Positions 17,236 to 25,471 are shown, counted from the stretch's first letter. The stretch is DNA of 64,000 bases from Paraburkholderia megapolitana (GCF_007556815.1 NZ_CP041743.1:2825001-2889000); one strand, 5' to 3'. Numbers and translations are program-made. Notes: generated by a model not told the origin, from the sequence alone.

Positions 17236-18885
17236 TTAGTTCAGCGAAGGCTCGCTGAACGCGGCAGGCCCCGTCATCTGCGCAAACGCCGCATAGTCGA
17301 GCGACAGTCGGTCGAGACTCGATTCACGCACTTCACCGAGCAGACGGTTCCAGTTGTCGATCGAGACGAGCAGCCCGATTGGCCGGTTGTATTTCGTGAC
17401 CATCACCAGCGCTTCGCCGGCATGCCGCAATGCCTTGGATGGATTGCTGCTGAAGTCGCGTGTTGCCATCGCGATGGTGGGTAGCCGGAACGGACCCAGC
17501 GCATCGAGCTCCATGTCGCCATGAAGAAGGCGTTCTACCGTGCCCGCGCGCAGTCGTGCCTGCGATTTCGCCGACAGCTTGTTTTCCTGTCGTCTTCTGC
17601 GCTCGCTGCGCGGGTCGATGTGCACGGCGAGACGCCGCACGATCTGACCCAGTTCCGCTGCGGGCAGCTGATCGTAGCGCCGCCAGTTCTCGGGCGGCAG
17701 CGCGATCATCATGCCGCCGTAGGCCGCTTCGATGCCGGTGGAGATATGTAACGGCAGCCCTTCGAGATCGTGGGCATCCAGCGCGAGCGTGCTTCGCACC
17801 GCACCTAGCATCACGCTGAGCACGTTGTAGGCCACAGCGACGATGCTGCTGGCTAGCGGCATTGCACGCGACGGTACGGCGGCAGCCATCGCGCAGTCGA
17901 ACAGCGCATCCATCGGTAGCGGCAATGAGTCGCTCCAGCGCCGGCAGGACAGACGGACAATCTGCAGCGCGTCGAGATGCGAAGCCGGCACGTTCGTCAG
18001 AATGCGGATGGTTGCGTCCGCATCGTTAGCGGAATTGACGCCGCTACGACGCCATTCGATCCGCCGGAAAACCAGCGACGCACCGCACCCATCGTCAATG
18101 CCAACGGTCTGCTCGAACACCGGAGCATCGTCGAGCTGCCCCGTTTCGCGCGGTGCATCGAGTTCGCGGTACGCAGCAGCGCAGCCATGTTCCTGCACGA
18201 TGAACGCGCTACCGCGACGCGGCCAGCCCGAAAGTATCGCGTTGGTATTGAAACGGCCGTCGACGATCCACAAATCGCCCGGTTGCAGCGACTCCAGATA
18301 CGCCCCGAGGAACGCACGCTCATGAATATGGCCGCGCTCACAAGGCACGAGATCGACGATCATGCCGAGATCCGGATCGTAGACGGGCAGCATGCGCGGC
18401 TGCGGCGTTACATCGCGTCCGGCATCATTACCCGCGACGACATGCGTGCAGCCTTCAGGCCCGGGCGTGCATTGCATGCCCAATGGCATCCGGCGGCCAT
18501 CCAGCACCCTGAGCCGGTAACCGGTAACCGTCGACGGCGACTGGTCCGCGCGCGGCAAGGCGGCAGGCACCAGCAAAGCGGCGCTCTCCTTAACGAGCCC
18601 CCTGCTCCATCCGCTCTGAAGACGGCTCATCCTGTCGTGCAGCGACGTGACGAGCGCGCCGAACTCGGTGGATGTGCCCGCGGGCAAATGATGCGTGCGC
18701 TGCGCAGGCGTTGCGATCGCAACCATCGCCTTCGCCGTCATCGAGAAAAGCTGCTCGCGCGTCGCCTCGCAGTCCTGTTCCTCGCCTCTTTCAAACGAAT
18801 CGTCCAGCCACTCCGCGTGCAGCCCGCATTGCATGACGAGCCTGGCCATGACTGCCATCGGGCTATGCTCGACAAATCGTTCCAT
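17236..18885 (-). CDS. transposase-derived protein with C-terminal Phd/YefM-like domain
   Basis: A 549-residue protein. The N-terminus (FVEHSPMAVMARLVMQCGL, LDDSFERG, LFSMTAKAMVAIATPAQRTH) and middle (LWIVDGRFNTNAILSGWPRR, AFIVQEHG, ILTNVPASHLDALQIVRLSC) follow the IS4-type DDE transposase pattern. However, the usual Y-x2-R-x3-E-x6-K signature is replaced by RLSCRRWSDSLPLPMDALF, with no Glu, so transposition activity is unlikely. The last 80 residues add a Phd/YefM-like module (IAMATRDFSSNPSKALRHA, LVMVTKYNRPIGLLVSIDNW, NRLL). No inverted repeats or target duplications are visible. The ATG at 18885 and a GTG at 18900 are both possible. A domesticated DNA-binding protein or regulator is the best reading. 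A Phd-family protein is also encoded by the P. aeruginosa TPS locus (PhdA), from memory. Confidence 0.75.
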   Translation of the reverse strand: MERFVEHSPMAVMARLVMQCGLHAEWLDDSFERGEEQDCEATREQLFSMTAKAMVAIATPAQRTHHLPAGTSTEFGALVTSLHDRMSRLQSGWSRGLVKESAALLVPAALPRADQSPSTVTGYRLRVLDGRRMPLGMQCTPGPEGCTHVVAGNDAGRDVTPQPRMLPVYDPDLGMIVDLVPCERGHIHERAFLGAYLESLQPGDLWIVDGRFNTNAILSGWPRRGSAFIVQEHGCAAAYRELDAPRETGQLDDAPVFEQTVGIDDGCGASLVFRRIEWRRSGVNSANDADATIRILTNVPASHLDALQIVRLSCRRWSDSLPLPMDALFDCAMAAAVPSRAMPLASSIVAVAYNVLSVMLGAVRSTLALDAHDLEGLPLHISTGIEAAYGGMMIALPPENWRRYDQLPAAELGQIVRRLAVHIDPRSERRRRQENKLSAKSQARLRAGTVERLLHGDMELDALGPFRLPTIAMATRDFSSNPSKALRHAGEALVMVTKYNRPIGLLVSIDNWNRLLGEVRESSLDRLSLDYAAFAQMTGPAAFSEPSLN

Positions 18886-19033
18886 AATTGTGCGTATCAC
18901 GTGATTGCCTCGTCGCTGTTTGGCAAAGCGTTTCCACGGATCCCCCAGGTTACGCCGCTTTGCGGCAGAATCGCCGCGACTATCCCTGCCCCGCCTGTGT
19001 TTTGCCTGTACGTCACCCGTCCTCGCTTTATGT

Positions 19034-19066
19034 CGTCACGCTGTTCGTTTTGCTGCGTGCTATCCT
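19034..19066 (+). promoter_or_regulatory. possible Pho-like promoter
   Basis: CGTCAC is followed 27 bases from its first base by a -10-like TATCCT, the same spacing as in the vreA Pho promoter. The second 11-base repeat is poor (TCGTTT), so this is weak. It lies 36 bases before the ATG at 19102. Confidence 0.3.
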
Positions 19067-19101
19067 CGCCCCAGCCAGTTCGAGCCCACTAAGGACCCTG
19101 C

Positions 19102-19926
19102 ATGTTCGTAGATGCACGCGTGGCCCGCGGCCGCGCCAGGTTCGACCTGAACCGGTCTCCCCGGATGTTTTCTGAAGAGCGTCGCGGAGAAGTCAGCGCG
19201 ATCATCACGACGTGTCTCGACAACTTCACCGGCACGCGCAACCGGCGCAACCTGCTGCGGCTGCTCGAGCGGCAGGTCGCGCCGAAGCTCGCGCGGCTCG
19301 GCATCGATCCCTATGTCGGCGTGCTCGGCCAGATTGAAGGTTTGTTCGTGAACTTTTCGACGATGAGCGCCGAACACGGACTGCGCGAATTCCAGTTGCA
19401 GGTCACCGTGCCGGAACTCGTATTGCGCAGCTTCGCGTGCAGCGTGATCAAACCGCATGCCGTCGCGCGATGCATGCAACGCAATGGCGTGATGTCGGTT
19501 GATGAGATCGGACACGAAACCAGCGTGGCATTCGTGCTGGCCCGCGTGATGCGCCCGCTCGCGCTTGCCGAGAAATGGCAACAGGTTGGTGTGCCGGGCC
19601 TGAATGGATTGTTCGTCGGCGTCATGACCGATAGCGACGACATCTGCATGAATACCTATCTCAAGCCGGCTAGCAATGACCGTGCGTCGCGCTGGAGCAG
19701 CTTTGCCGAACTGTTTGCCACGATGCCCAACTGGAGCGCGGAGCAGATCCGGCAAGGAAGCGATTTGCTGCAATGGACGGTCAACCATATCGTTGCCTTG
19801 CGAAAAACCGCATCGTTCGTCGAGCGTTTTCCGTTTCTGCTCGAGCCCTACCACAGTACCGACGATCCGCTTGACGCGACCTGGAACGCTGCCCGCGCGA
19901 GTGCCCGGACGGAATCCCGCTCCTGA
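19102..19926 (+). CDS. hypothetical protein
   Basis: A 274-residue soluble protein with ordinary codon use; AAGGA precedes the ATG at good spacing. It is mixed alpha/beta in appearance (IDPYVGVLGQIEGLFVNFST, LQVTVPELVLRSFACSVIKPHAVARCMQRNGV, GLFVGVMTDSDDICMNTYLKP), has no signal peptide and no recognised domain. It lies between the transposase/Phd gene and the vre regulators, so it may belong to the same regulon. The minus-strand reading across it (19060-19986) is judged a shadow. Confidence 0.65.
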   Translation: MFVDARVARGRARFDLNRSPRMFSEERRGEVSAIITTCLDNFTGTRNRRNLLRLLERQVAPKLARLGIDPYVGVLGQIEGLFVNFSTMSAEHGLREFQLQVTVPELVLRSFACSVIKPHAVARCMQRNGVMSVDEIGHETSVAFVLARVMRPLALAEKWQQVGVPGLNGLFVGVMTDSDDICMNTYLKPASNDRASRWSSFAELFATMPNWSAEQIRQGSDLLQWTVNHIVALRKTASFVERFPFLLEPYHSTDDPLDATWNAARASARTESRS

Positions 19927-20007
19927 TAACGCCAGCTTAAAAGTGCCGGACACCGCGTACGATCCGGCCCGCAAGCGACGCCACACAAATTCGTCTCACA
20001 TAAACTA

Positions 20008-20034
20008 GGTCGTAGCGACCACGCTTAACCCGCA
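20008..20034 (-). promoter_or_regulatory. ECF-type promoter motif, copy 2
   Basis: Minus strand: TGCGGGTTA, 14 bases, CGAC. It shares the AAAATATGCGGGTTA flank with copy 1. No minus-strand gene follows it closely; it lies just beyond the broken fecR and would read antisense to the gene at 19102-19926. Confidence 0.4.
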
Positions 20035-20127
20035 TATTTTCTTTCGACGTTTGTTTCGATGTTTGTTTTGACGAGTTGGTGCGGCGCGTGCCAAGGCGGT
20101 GCGGGTCGCGGGTCGCCCACCGACCGT

Positions 20128-20493
20128 TCAATACGAGCGCACCCGGCCCTCGCGTGGCGAGCGCGAACATACACGTGGTTTTTCGTCGGCGGGTGGATGT
20201 GAATACGTGCGGGAGGATCTTTCGTCACGCGCGCTGCGCTCCTTGCGGGCGAGCAACCCGAGCATGCGCCAGACCCACGCAACTTCGTGTGCCGCCCGCG
20301 CGTGCTCCGCGTTTTGTGTTCGCCATTTCCGAAACGCCTTGAAGTCGGCTTCGCCTGCGTTACCTGAACGCAACCAGAGCAGCCAGCGGATGGCGCTCTC
20401 GCGAATCTCCTCGCGTGTTTCCGCGCGGATGTCCTCGACGGTCGACTGCGCGTCGAAGCAGGCCGGCCCAGGCCGTGAAGCTTTCGTCGTCAT
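20128..20493 (-). pseudogene. truncated FecR-type anti-sigma regulator
   Basis: GACGGAGG before the ATG at 20493 opens a reading frame. Its first 75 residues match the DUF4880 N-terminal domain of FecR proteins (EIRESAIRWLLWLRSGNAGEADFKAFRKWRTQNAEHARAAHEVAW). After about residue 90 the sequence becomes Arg/Ser/Pro-rich without FecR features and stops; the periplasmic FecR domain is missing. The intact neighbour is 335 residues. Either this is a remnant of a second fecR, or a free cytosolic anti-sigma/pro-sigma domain. An ECF-type motif lies 146-172 bases upstream. Confidence 0.6.
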
Positions 20494-20802
20494 TACGCCT
20501 CCGTCTGGAGCAACGGACGCCCTCGCATCCCGTAGCGAATCCACGACGTCGCCATGCTGTGCATTGCCGTGCACATCTGCGAACGTGGCTTATGCCGGCC
20601 GCATATCGTAGCGACAACATCGTCGGCTCTCGTATACAAGTCGTATGGAACGGGCGTAACCCGCAGATATAACGACGCAGCAGCGGCAAGTGCTGTGATC
20701 GATGAAATCTTTGCCGTAGCCCGGATCGGCTGAAATCGCCGATGGGTAAGGCGATGAGTATGCGGCTGGTATAACGCCAGCGTCACCGCCATTGAAAGCG
20801 AG
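20494..20802. other. intergenic region with ECF-type motif
   Basis: About 310 bases between the broken fecR and vreR. Apart from the ECF-type motif at 20639-20665, I see no gene or clear terminator. Confidence 0.5.
20639..20665 (-). promoter_or_regulatory. ECF-type promoter motif, copy 3
   Basis: Minus strand: TGCGGGTTA, 14 bases, CGAC, with GC and TTC at the same inner positions as the other copies. It faces the truncated fecR gene 146 bases away. Confidence 0.5.
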
Positions 20803-21810
20803 TTAGCTCAGCAAGACAATCTTTCCGGGCAACTTCGTCACATGCGCACCGTAGAGCCGGCCGAGCATGTCGATCACATCGTCGAGCCGCGTGATCGGGA
20901 ACTGCGCCTGCAGACGATTCTCGCCAAGCGCGGCGTTTCGAAGGATGACCTTCCCCGACCGGTAGCGATTGATCTCGTCGACGACCTCGGAAACCGGCAC
21001 GCCGTTGAACACGAGCACACCGCGACGCCACGCAATCACGGCGCCGGGATCGACGCGCGACACGGGCCGTACCGCGCGATCGTCGTAGACCACCTGCTCG
21101 TCGGCGGCGAGCATCACACGTCCGCGCGGATGATCGAGCGCAACCGAACCCGAAATGCAGGTGACGCAAACCTCATCGCCTGTGCGCCGTACGTTAAAGC
21201 GTGCGACCTGCGCCTGCATCCGGCCCGGTCCCGCGACGACGGTGACGAGCCGCGCGGGTTCGGCCCGCGTCGGCGACGCAGCGACCGCATTGATTTCCGC
21301 TTCGCCGGCCAGCAGTTCTACGCCGCGTGTGGCGGTGCTCACGGGCAGAACGTCCAGTCGCGTCTGCGTGTTCATCTCGACCGTCACGCGCTCAGACAAT
21401 GTCACACGACGCTGCTCGCCGGTGCCCGTCCGGTAGTCCGACGAGAGATCGGTCACCGCTGGCCACAGGTTCATCGGCGGACGAAGCGCGAGCCACGATG
21501 CGCCGGCTGCAACGGCGAAGCCGACGAATGCGCGCCGGCCGGTACGGATCGCGACGGTGCGGCTCGGCTCGCCCGTCCATGCGGTGCCCGCAGCGCGCTC
21601 CTCGCGCGCCACTTCCGCCGCGGCGGTGCCCAACGCACCCCATGTATCGCGCAGCAAACCTGCTGCCTGCGGATGCTCGACACACCATTGCTGGAAGGCC
21701 GCGGCATCCGCAGGGCTCACATTCTTTTCCGAGCGCAAGCGCAACAGCCACGCGCTCCCTTCATCGAGCGCGTGGCTGGCTGCAGAATCGACCTCGGCTT
21801 TCCTCATCAT
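20803..21810 (-). CDS. vreR: FecR/VreR-type anti-sigma regulator
   Basis: A 335-residue inner-membrane anti-sigma factor. It has an N-terminal DUF4880 domain (ALDEGSAWLLRLRSEKNVSPADAAAFQQWCVEHPQAAGLL), one hydrophobic segment at about residues 92-110 (RRAFVGFAVAAGASWLAL), the FecR periplasmic domain (YRTGTGEQRRVTLSERVTVEMNTQTRLDV, ELLAGEAEI, GPGRMQAQVARFNVRRTGDEVCV) and an STN-like C-terminus (EVVDEINRYRSGKVIL). It should hold the ECF sigma factor encoded 7 bases upstream and release it on a signal from the VreA-like protein. The order vreA-vreI-vreR matches the P. aeruginosa PUMA3 operon. Confidence 0.88.
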   Translation of the reverse strand: MMRKAEVDSAASHALDEGSAWLLRLRSEKNVSPADAAAFQQWCVEHPQAAGLLRDTWGALGTAAAEVAREERAAGTAWTGEPSRTVAIRTGRRAFVGFAVAAGASWLALRPPMNLWPAVTDLSSDYRTGTGEQRRVTLSERVTVEMNTQTRLDVLPVSTATRGVELLAGEAEINAVAASPTRAEPARLVTVVAGPGRMQAQVARFNVRRTGDEVCVTCISGSVALDHPRGRVMLAADEQVVYDDRAVRPVSRVDPGAVIAWRRGVLVFNGVPVSEVVDEINRYRSGKVILRNAALGENRLQAQFPITRLDDVIDMLGRLYGAHVTKLPGKIVLLS

Positions 21811-21817
21811 CAGATGC

Positions 21818-22366
21818 TCAAAATTTGCGTGGTCCGCTTCTCGAATCCGGGAACGACTCGCCCGGGTCCTGCATACGCTGCAGACAATACTTCATCGCAG
21901 CACTGAGCTCGCTTTCCACGAGACGCAGCGAAATGCCGAAACGCTCGGCAATCTCGCGATTCAACTGCCCGTCCACGCGCGCGGCAAGCAGAATCGCCCG
22001 ACGGCGCGGCGTCAGGCCACGCAGCACTTCCTTCAGATCGTCCACCTTGCGTCGCGCGGCCACGATGCGCTCGGGATCGGCCAGTTCGTCGTGCTGTTCG
22101 AACTGCGGGTCGGCATCGTCTTCGTGCGTATGACGTCGCTCGCGGCGATGCTGATCGATGGCGACGTTGTTCGCCATGCCGAGAATATACGCGTCGGCGT
22201 TCGCCACCTGCGTGGAAACGTTCGCGCTTTCCAGACGCAGCCATGTTTCGTGCAGCGCGTCGGCGGCACCGTCCTTCGACCCGGTCACGCGTTCGAGCCG
22301 CCGGACCAGGTACGTGTAGCGCGACGCCAGGATATGCCTGAGCTGGGAACGACTGGTATCGGACAT
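21818..22366 (-). CDS. vreI: ECF sigma factor, VreI/FecI-like
   Basis: A 182-residue ECF sigma factor with region 2 at about residues 10-80 (YLVRRLERVTGSKDGAADALHETWLRLE, NADAYILGMANNVAIDQHRRERR) and region 4 at about 110-165 (LKEVLRGLTPRRRAILLAARVDGQLNREIAERFGISLRLVESELSAAMKYC). It starts 6 bases after the vreA-like stop and is followed directly by fecR, so it is translationally coupled. Its target promoters are unproven; candidates in this window are the TGCGGGTTA-CGWC motif and the composite Pho-like promoters. Confidence 0.88.
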   Translation of the reverse strand: MSDTSRSQLRHILASRYTYLVRRLERVTGSKDGAADALHETWLRLESANVSTQVANADAYILGMANNVAIDQHRRERRHTHEDDADPQFEQHDELADPERIVAARRKVDDLKEVLRGLTPRRRAILLAARVDGQLNREIAERFGISLRLVESELSAAMKYCLQRMQDPGESFPDSRSGPRKF

Positions 22367-22372
22367 GACCGG

Positions 22373-23107
22373 CTAGTTCCCCGCGCCGGTTTGTGGACAA
22401 CGGATATGCACGCGGCCATCCACCGGACGCAGCCAGATCGTGACGGGCTGCGGCAAATCGCGCGGCGGCGCCGAATCGAGTTTCAGCGCGCGCATGGCAC
22501 GCACGATTACAGCGTCGCGAGACGCAAGGCCACTCGATGCCACCATATTGACCGCCACCACCGCCCCCCTGTTGTCAATACGTAGCTGTGCAATGAGCCG
22601 ATAGTTGCCCGGCACAGCCGCTGGCTGCGCGCACAACGCATCGGTTAGACGCGCCTGCAGCAGTCCCGCGTAATTCCTTTGTTCCTCGTTCGCGCCGATC
22701 CCGTCGTCCGGTTGCACGGCGCTCGCCGCCGCGCTGTCGGCTACTGGTGCTGCCGGTTCGGCCGGCTGCATCGCGATGATCGCCTCGTCCGGACCCATGA
22801 ATTCCGCGTGCAGTCCCGTACTCACCAGCATCTGCTCCAGTGCATCGCGCGGCGTGAAGTCGCCGCTCACCGCGGCACTCGTGCGCCCTTCCAGCAACGG
22901 AGTAGGTGCGAGCACAACCAGTTCCGTCAGGTGCGCGAAAGCCTGCAATGCCTGAGCCAGAGGTTGGGCGGGCAGATCGAAATGCACCGCGGACGGATGA
23001 CTGTCCCGCTCCCCTTCCTGTGCTTCGGCGCAGCGTGTGGTCAAGACGGTAAACAACAGGCATGCGATTAGCGCCAGGACGCCGTTCGGCGTCCATGAAC
23101 GTCTCAT
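22373..23107 (-). CDS. vreA: VreA-like STN-domain signalling protein
   Basis: A 244-residue periplasmic protein. It has a signal peptide (VLALIACLLFTVLTTRCAEA), an STN (secretin/TonB short N-terminal) domain at about residues 35-115 (HFDLPAQPLAQALQAFAHLTELVVLAPTPLLEGRTSAAVSGDFTPRDALEQMLVSTGL), a linker, and a TonB-C-like end (PGNYRLIAQLRIDNRGAVVAVNMVASSG, VIVRAMRALKL). It lacks the beta-barrel of a TonB-dependent receptor, as does P. aeruginosa VreA. It heads the three-gene regulator operon, and a good Pho box lies 103-124 bases upstream. Confidence 0.85.
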   Translation of the reverse strand: MRRSWTPNGVLALIACLLFTVLTTRCAEAQEGERDSHPSAVHFDLPAQPLAQALQAFAHLTELVVLAPTPLLEGRTSAAVSGDFTPRDALEQMLVSTGLHAEFMGPDEAIIAMQPAEPAAPVADSAAASAVQPDDGIGANEEQRNYAGLLQARLTDALCAQPAAVPGNYRLIAQLRIDNRGAVVAVNMVASSGLASRDAVIVRAMRALKLDSAPPRDLPQPVTIWLRPVDGRVHIRCPQTGAGN

Positions 23108-23198
23108 GAGTCAATCGTCGGATAGTGAGGCTGCGAGGCCACGCCCTGCCGGATGGCACCGCCCCGGTGAAATGGCGCCAGTCAGAAGCGAACGTCCA

Positions 23199-23231
23199 AC
23201 AATAGGAAAAGACTGTGACAGCCTAGTGACG
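23199..23231 (-). promoter_or_regulatory. Pho box and -10 of the vreAIR operon
   Basis: On the minus strand two 11-base repeats begin CGTCAC and TGTCAC (23231 down to 23210). A -10-like TATTGT follows at 23204-23199, 10 bases after the second TGTCAC, the spacing known for PhoB-activated promoters where the box replaces the -35. It lies about 92 bases upstream of vreA. Confidence 0.75.
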
Positions 23232-23286
23232 TAGAGGCGAGGAGGTGCTTTAAAAAACGGTAGATGCTGCTGGTGCTTGCGCTGTG

Positions 23287-23784
23287 TTATGGCGTTCGTA
23301 CGATGAAATTACCGATGCCTGTGCCGACTACAAGCACCCGCGTTGTGCCCGACGACAATGCGATCGTGACCGGCACTTCCATGCTCTCCGTGCCGAGTAC
23401 TACGCGTGAGACTGCCGCGCCGTCCGTGTAGCGGATCGATACGGCCGTTACTTCGGCGCCCCAGCGATGCGGTTTGAAAAGGTCGTCGGTCATCGGTTGC
23501 CATTTGCCGTCTTCGGCGCGCTGGGCGAAACGGTAACCGCCGCCCATCGGTTGCCAGGAGACCGGCGCCGAGCGGACCTGGGCTTCGTCGCCGGCCGACT
23601 CGAGCAGGCTGGCGAGGCGCTGCGCTTCTTCGGTGAGATCGGTGCGGCGGTTTCTCGACGGCATCAGCGTGACGACGGCGATGAGCATGCCCACGATCAG
23701 GAGCACCACCATCATTTCCAGTAGCGTGAAGCCGGATTGCTGGTTGCGCCGGGTCCTCGCGCTTTTGGGCGTTGGGTTTTGCAT
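23287..23784 (-). CDS. gspH: T2SS minor pseudopilin GspH
   Basis: A 165-residue pseudopilin. The leader ends NQQSG, with cleavage before FTLLEMMVVLLIVGMLIAVV and the conserved Glu at +5. The short globular domain (EEAQRLASLLESAGDEAQVRSAPVSWQ, YRFAQRAEDGKWQPM, LFKPHRWG) is typical of GspH. Its ATG overlaps the gspF stop by one base (TGATG), so the two genes are translationally coupled; the much longer frame from 24330 is an antisense-free shadow of gspF. It forms part of the pseudopilus tip. Confidence 0.92.
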   Translation of the reverse strand: MQNPTPKSARTRRNQQSGFTLLEMMVVLLIVGMLIAVVTLMPSRNRRTDLTEEAQRLASLLESAGDEAQVRSAPVSWQPMGGGYRFAQRAEDGKWQPMTDDLFKPHRWGAEVTAVSIRYTDGAAVSRVVLGTESMEVPVTIALSSGTTRVLVVGTGIGNFIVRTP

Positions 23785-25001
23785 CACTGGACCATGCTGT
23801 TGAGTTCGATGATCGGCATCATCACTGCGAGCACGATCACGAGAACTACGCCGCCCATTGCGAGGATGAGTAGCGGCTCTAGCAGGCTCGTGAGGAACAT
23901 CGTGCGGCGTTCGAGTTCGCGTGATTCGCCGTCGGAGGCGCGGTCGAGCATCGTTGTTACGTCGCCGGTTGCTTCGCCTGAGCGGATCAGGTGTACGAGT
24001 ACTGGCGGAAACGTTTTCGTATGGCCGAGTGCGCGAGAGAGCGACGTGCCTTCGCGAACTCGCACGATTGCATCGTCGATGTTGCCGCTCATTGCGCGGT
24101 TGCTTAGCGTTTCGCCTGCGGCTTGCAACGCGCGCAGGATCGGTACGCCGGCTGCGGTCAGGATGCCGAGTGTGCTTGCGAAGCGCACCGTGTTGTAGCC
24201 GCGGACGATTTTGCCCGCGAGTGGTGCGGTGAGCAGCCACTGGTCGAATACTAGCCGCGGGCGTGGTTGTGACAGTATCTTGCGCACCATCCATGCTGTC
24301 ATCGCGGCACCTGCGAGCGCCGCCCACCACCAGTGCCGCACGAAACCCGACAGCGCAAGCATCATCACTGTGAGGAGCGGTAACTGCTGCTTCGTGCTCG
24401 TGAACACGTTCGCGACTTGCGGCACCACGTAGCTGAGCAGGAACGTGACAATGCCGAACGCGATCATCGTGACGACCGCGGGATAGGTGAACGCGAGCAG
24501 GATCTTCTGCCTCAGTGCGTTGCTCTGTTCGATGTAGTCTGCGAGTCGCGACAGCACGAGACCGAGCTTGCCGGTGTGCTCGCCCGCTGCGACGAGCGCA
24601 CGGTAGATGTCGGGGAAATCGCGTGGATGTTGCGCCAGTGCGTTCGCGAACGAATGGCCGCCTACTACTTCCGCTCGAATCGAGGCCATCAGCTCGCGGA
24701 TATAGTCGCGTTCCGCCTGGTCGCTCAGCACTGAAAGCGCTTCGTCTAGCGGTAGACCTGCGATTAGCAGGCTTGCCAGTTGTCGCGTGACGATGGCCTG
24801 TTCACGCTGCGAGAGTTTCTTGCCGAGCGCCAGACGCTGGCTGCGCTCGCCGTGCAGGCGCGATGCAGCTAGCTCGACGACGATCGGTGTCAATCCTTGC
24901 GCGCGCAACTGGCCGCGACCAGCGCGCGCGCTGTCGGCCTCGAGCACGCCTCTTAGCATCTTGCCCGTGGGGTTGACTGCTTCGTAGCGAAACGCCGACA
25001 T
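23784..25001 (-). CDS. gspF: T2SS inner-membrane platform protein GspF
   Basis: A 405-residue GspF with two repeated cytosolic T2SSF domains (about residues 70-195 and 275-395; RQLASLLIAGLPLDEALSVL and ASTLGILTAAGVPILRALQAAGET) and three membrane segments (AVVTMIAFGIVTFLLSYVV, WWWAALAGAAMTAWMV, LLILAMGGVVLVIVLAVMM). It forms the inner-membrane platform that works with the GspE ATPase. Only gspH follows it; gspE and gspG, its usual neighbours, are absent. A composite Pho-like promoter lies 56-105 bases upstream. Confidence 0.94.
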   Translation of the reverse strand: MSAFRYEAVNPTGKMLRGVLEADSARAGRGQLRAQGLTPIVVELAASRLHGERSQRLALGKKLSQREQAIVTRQLASLLIAGLPLDEALSVLSDQAERDYIRELMASIRAEVVGGHSFANALAQHPRDFPDIYRALVAAGEHTGKLGLVLSRLADYIEQSNALRQKILLAFTYPAVVTMIAFGIVTFLLSYVVPQVANVFTSTKQQLPLLTVMMLALSGFVRHWWWAALAGAAMTAWMVRKILSQPRPRLVFDQWLLTAPLAGKIVRGYNTVRFASTLGILTAAGVPILRALQAAGETLSNRAMSGNIDDAIVRVREGTSLSRALGHTKTFPPVLVHLIRSGEATGDVTTMLDRASDGESRELERRTMFLTSLLEPLLILAMGGVVLVIVLAVMMPIIELNSMVQ

Positions 25002-25056
25002 CTTTAGCCTCCCGTCACGTGGGTCACTTGGGTTTTAGCGTTCTAGCGGTGGGGCA

Positions 25057-25106
25057 AGACTAAGCAGCGAAGTGGATCAGAATTGTGACGGATGTTGAGT
25101 AACATT
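25057..25106 (-). promoter_or_regulatory. composite promoter of gspF-gspH
   Basis: Minus strand: AATGTTACTCAACATC (25106-25091), then CGTCAC, then a -10-like TAGTCT at 25062-25057. The same order and spacing occur before TPR1, the Phd-like/gspI operon, tpsA and both pstS genes. Confidence 0.6.
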
Positions 25107-25279
25107 TTTTGCGGGTGTTCAGTAAATTGAAAATTGCGGTTGTTTTATTCAATCAGATGCAACGGTTGCATGTTTAAACATCTACATATCTATATTCGCG
25201 ATTTTCTAATCGATCGATCCACCTCTTGAGAATGGGCTGGTTAATTCAAGAATGATTGCGATTATCACAGCTCGATAGA

Positions 25280-25305
25280 AATGGTCCGTAACATTTGCCA
25301 TCAAA
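25280..25305 (+). promoter_or_regulatory. distal conserved element of pstS1
   Basis: AATGGTCCGTAACATT followed by TGCCAT, 306-331 bases before pstS1. The pstS2 gene has a nearly identical element with the same following TTGCCATCAAATTG. Confidence 0.5.
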
Positions 25306-25471
25306 TTGACTCTGGAGTGAAATTCTGAAAATTACGCACACGTCGAATTCCAGCTACTTTCCTTGCTGGTGGCGGCGCTTGTCCATACAGGGTTTGCCTT
25401 TCTTTCATTTTGAAATTTATCAACCCGCAACGATTACCGCCACTGAACACTGATTAAAATCGAAGTGCCAA

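Noticed and set aside
17236..18885. active insertion sequence
   Set aside because: No terminal inverted repeats or target duplication seen, and the catalytic Glu region is altered.
19060..19986. 308-residue minus-strand frame
   Set aside because: Opposite the 274-residue plus-strand gene, which has the better ribosome-binding site and normal composition.
23287..24330. 347-residue minus-strand frame covering gspH
   Set aside because: The first half overlaps gspF in another frame; the real gspH start is the ATG at 23784 coupled to the gspF stop.
25280..25305. sigma-54 promoter reading of TGG...TTGCC
   Set aside because: The GG to GC distance is 12 bases rather than the required 10.
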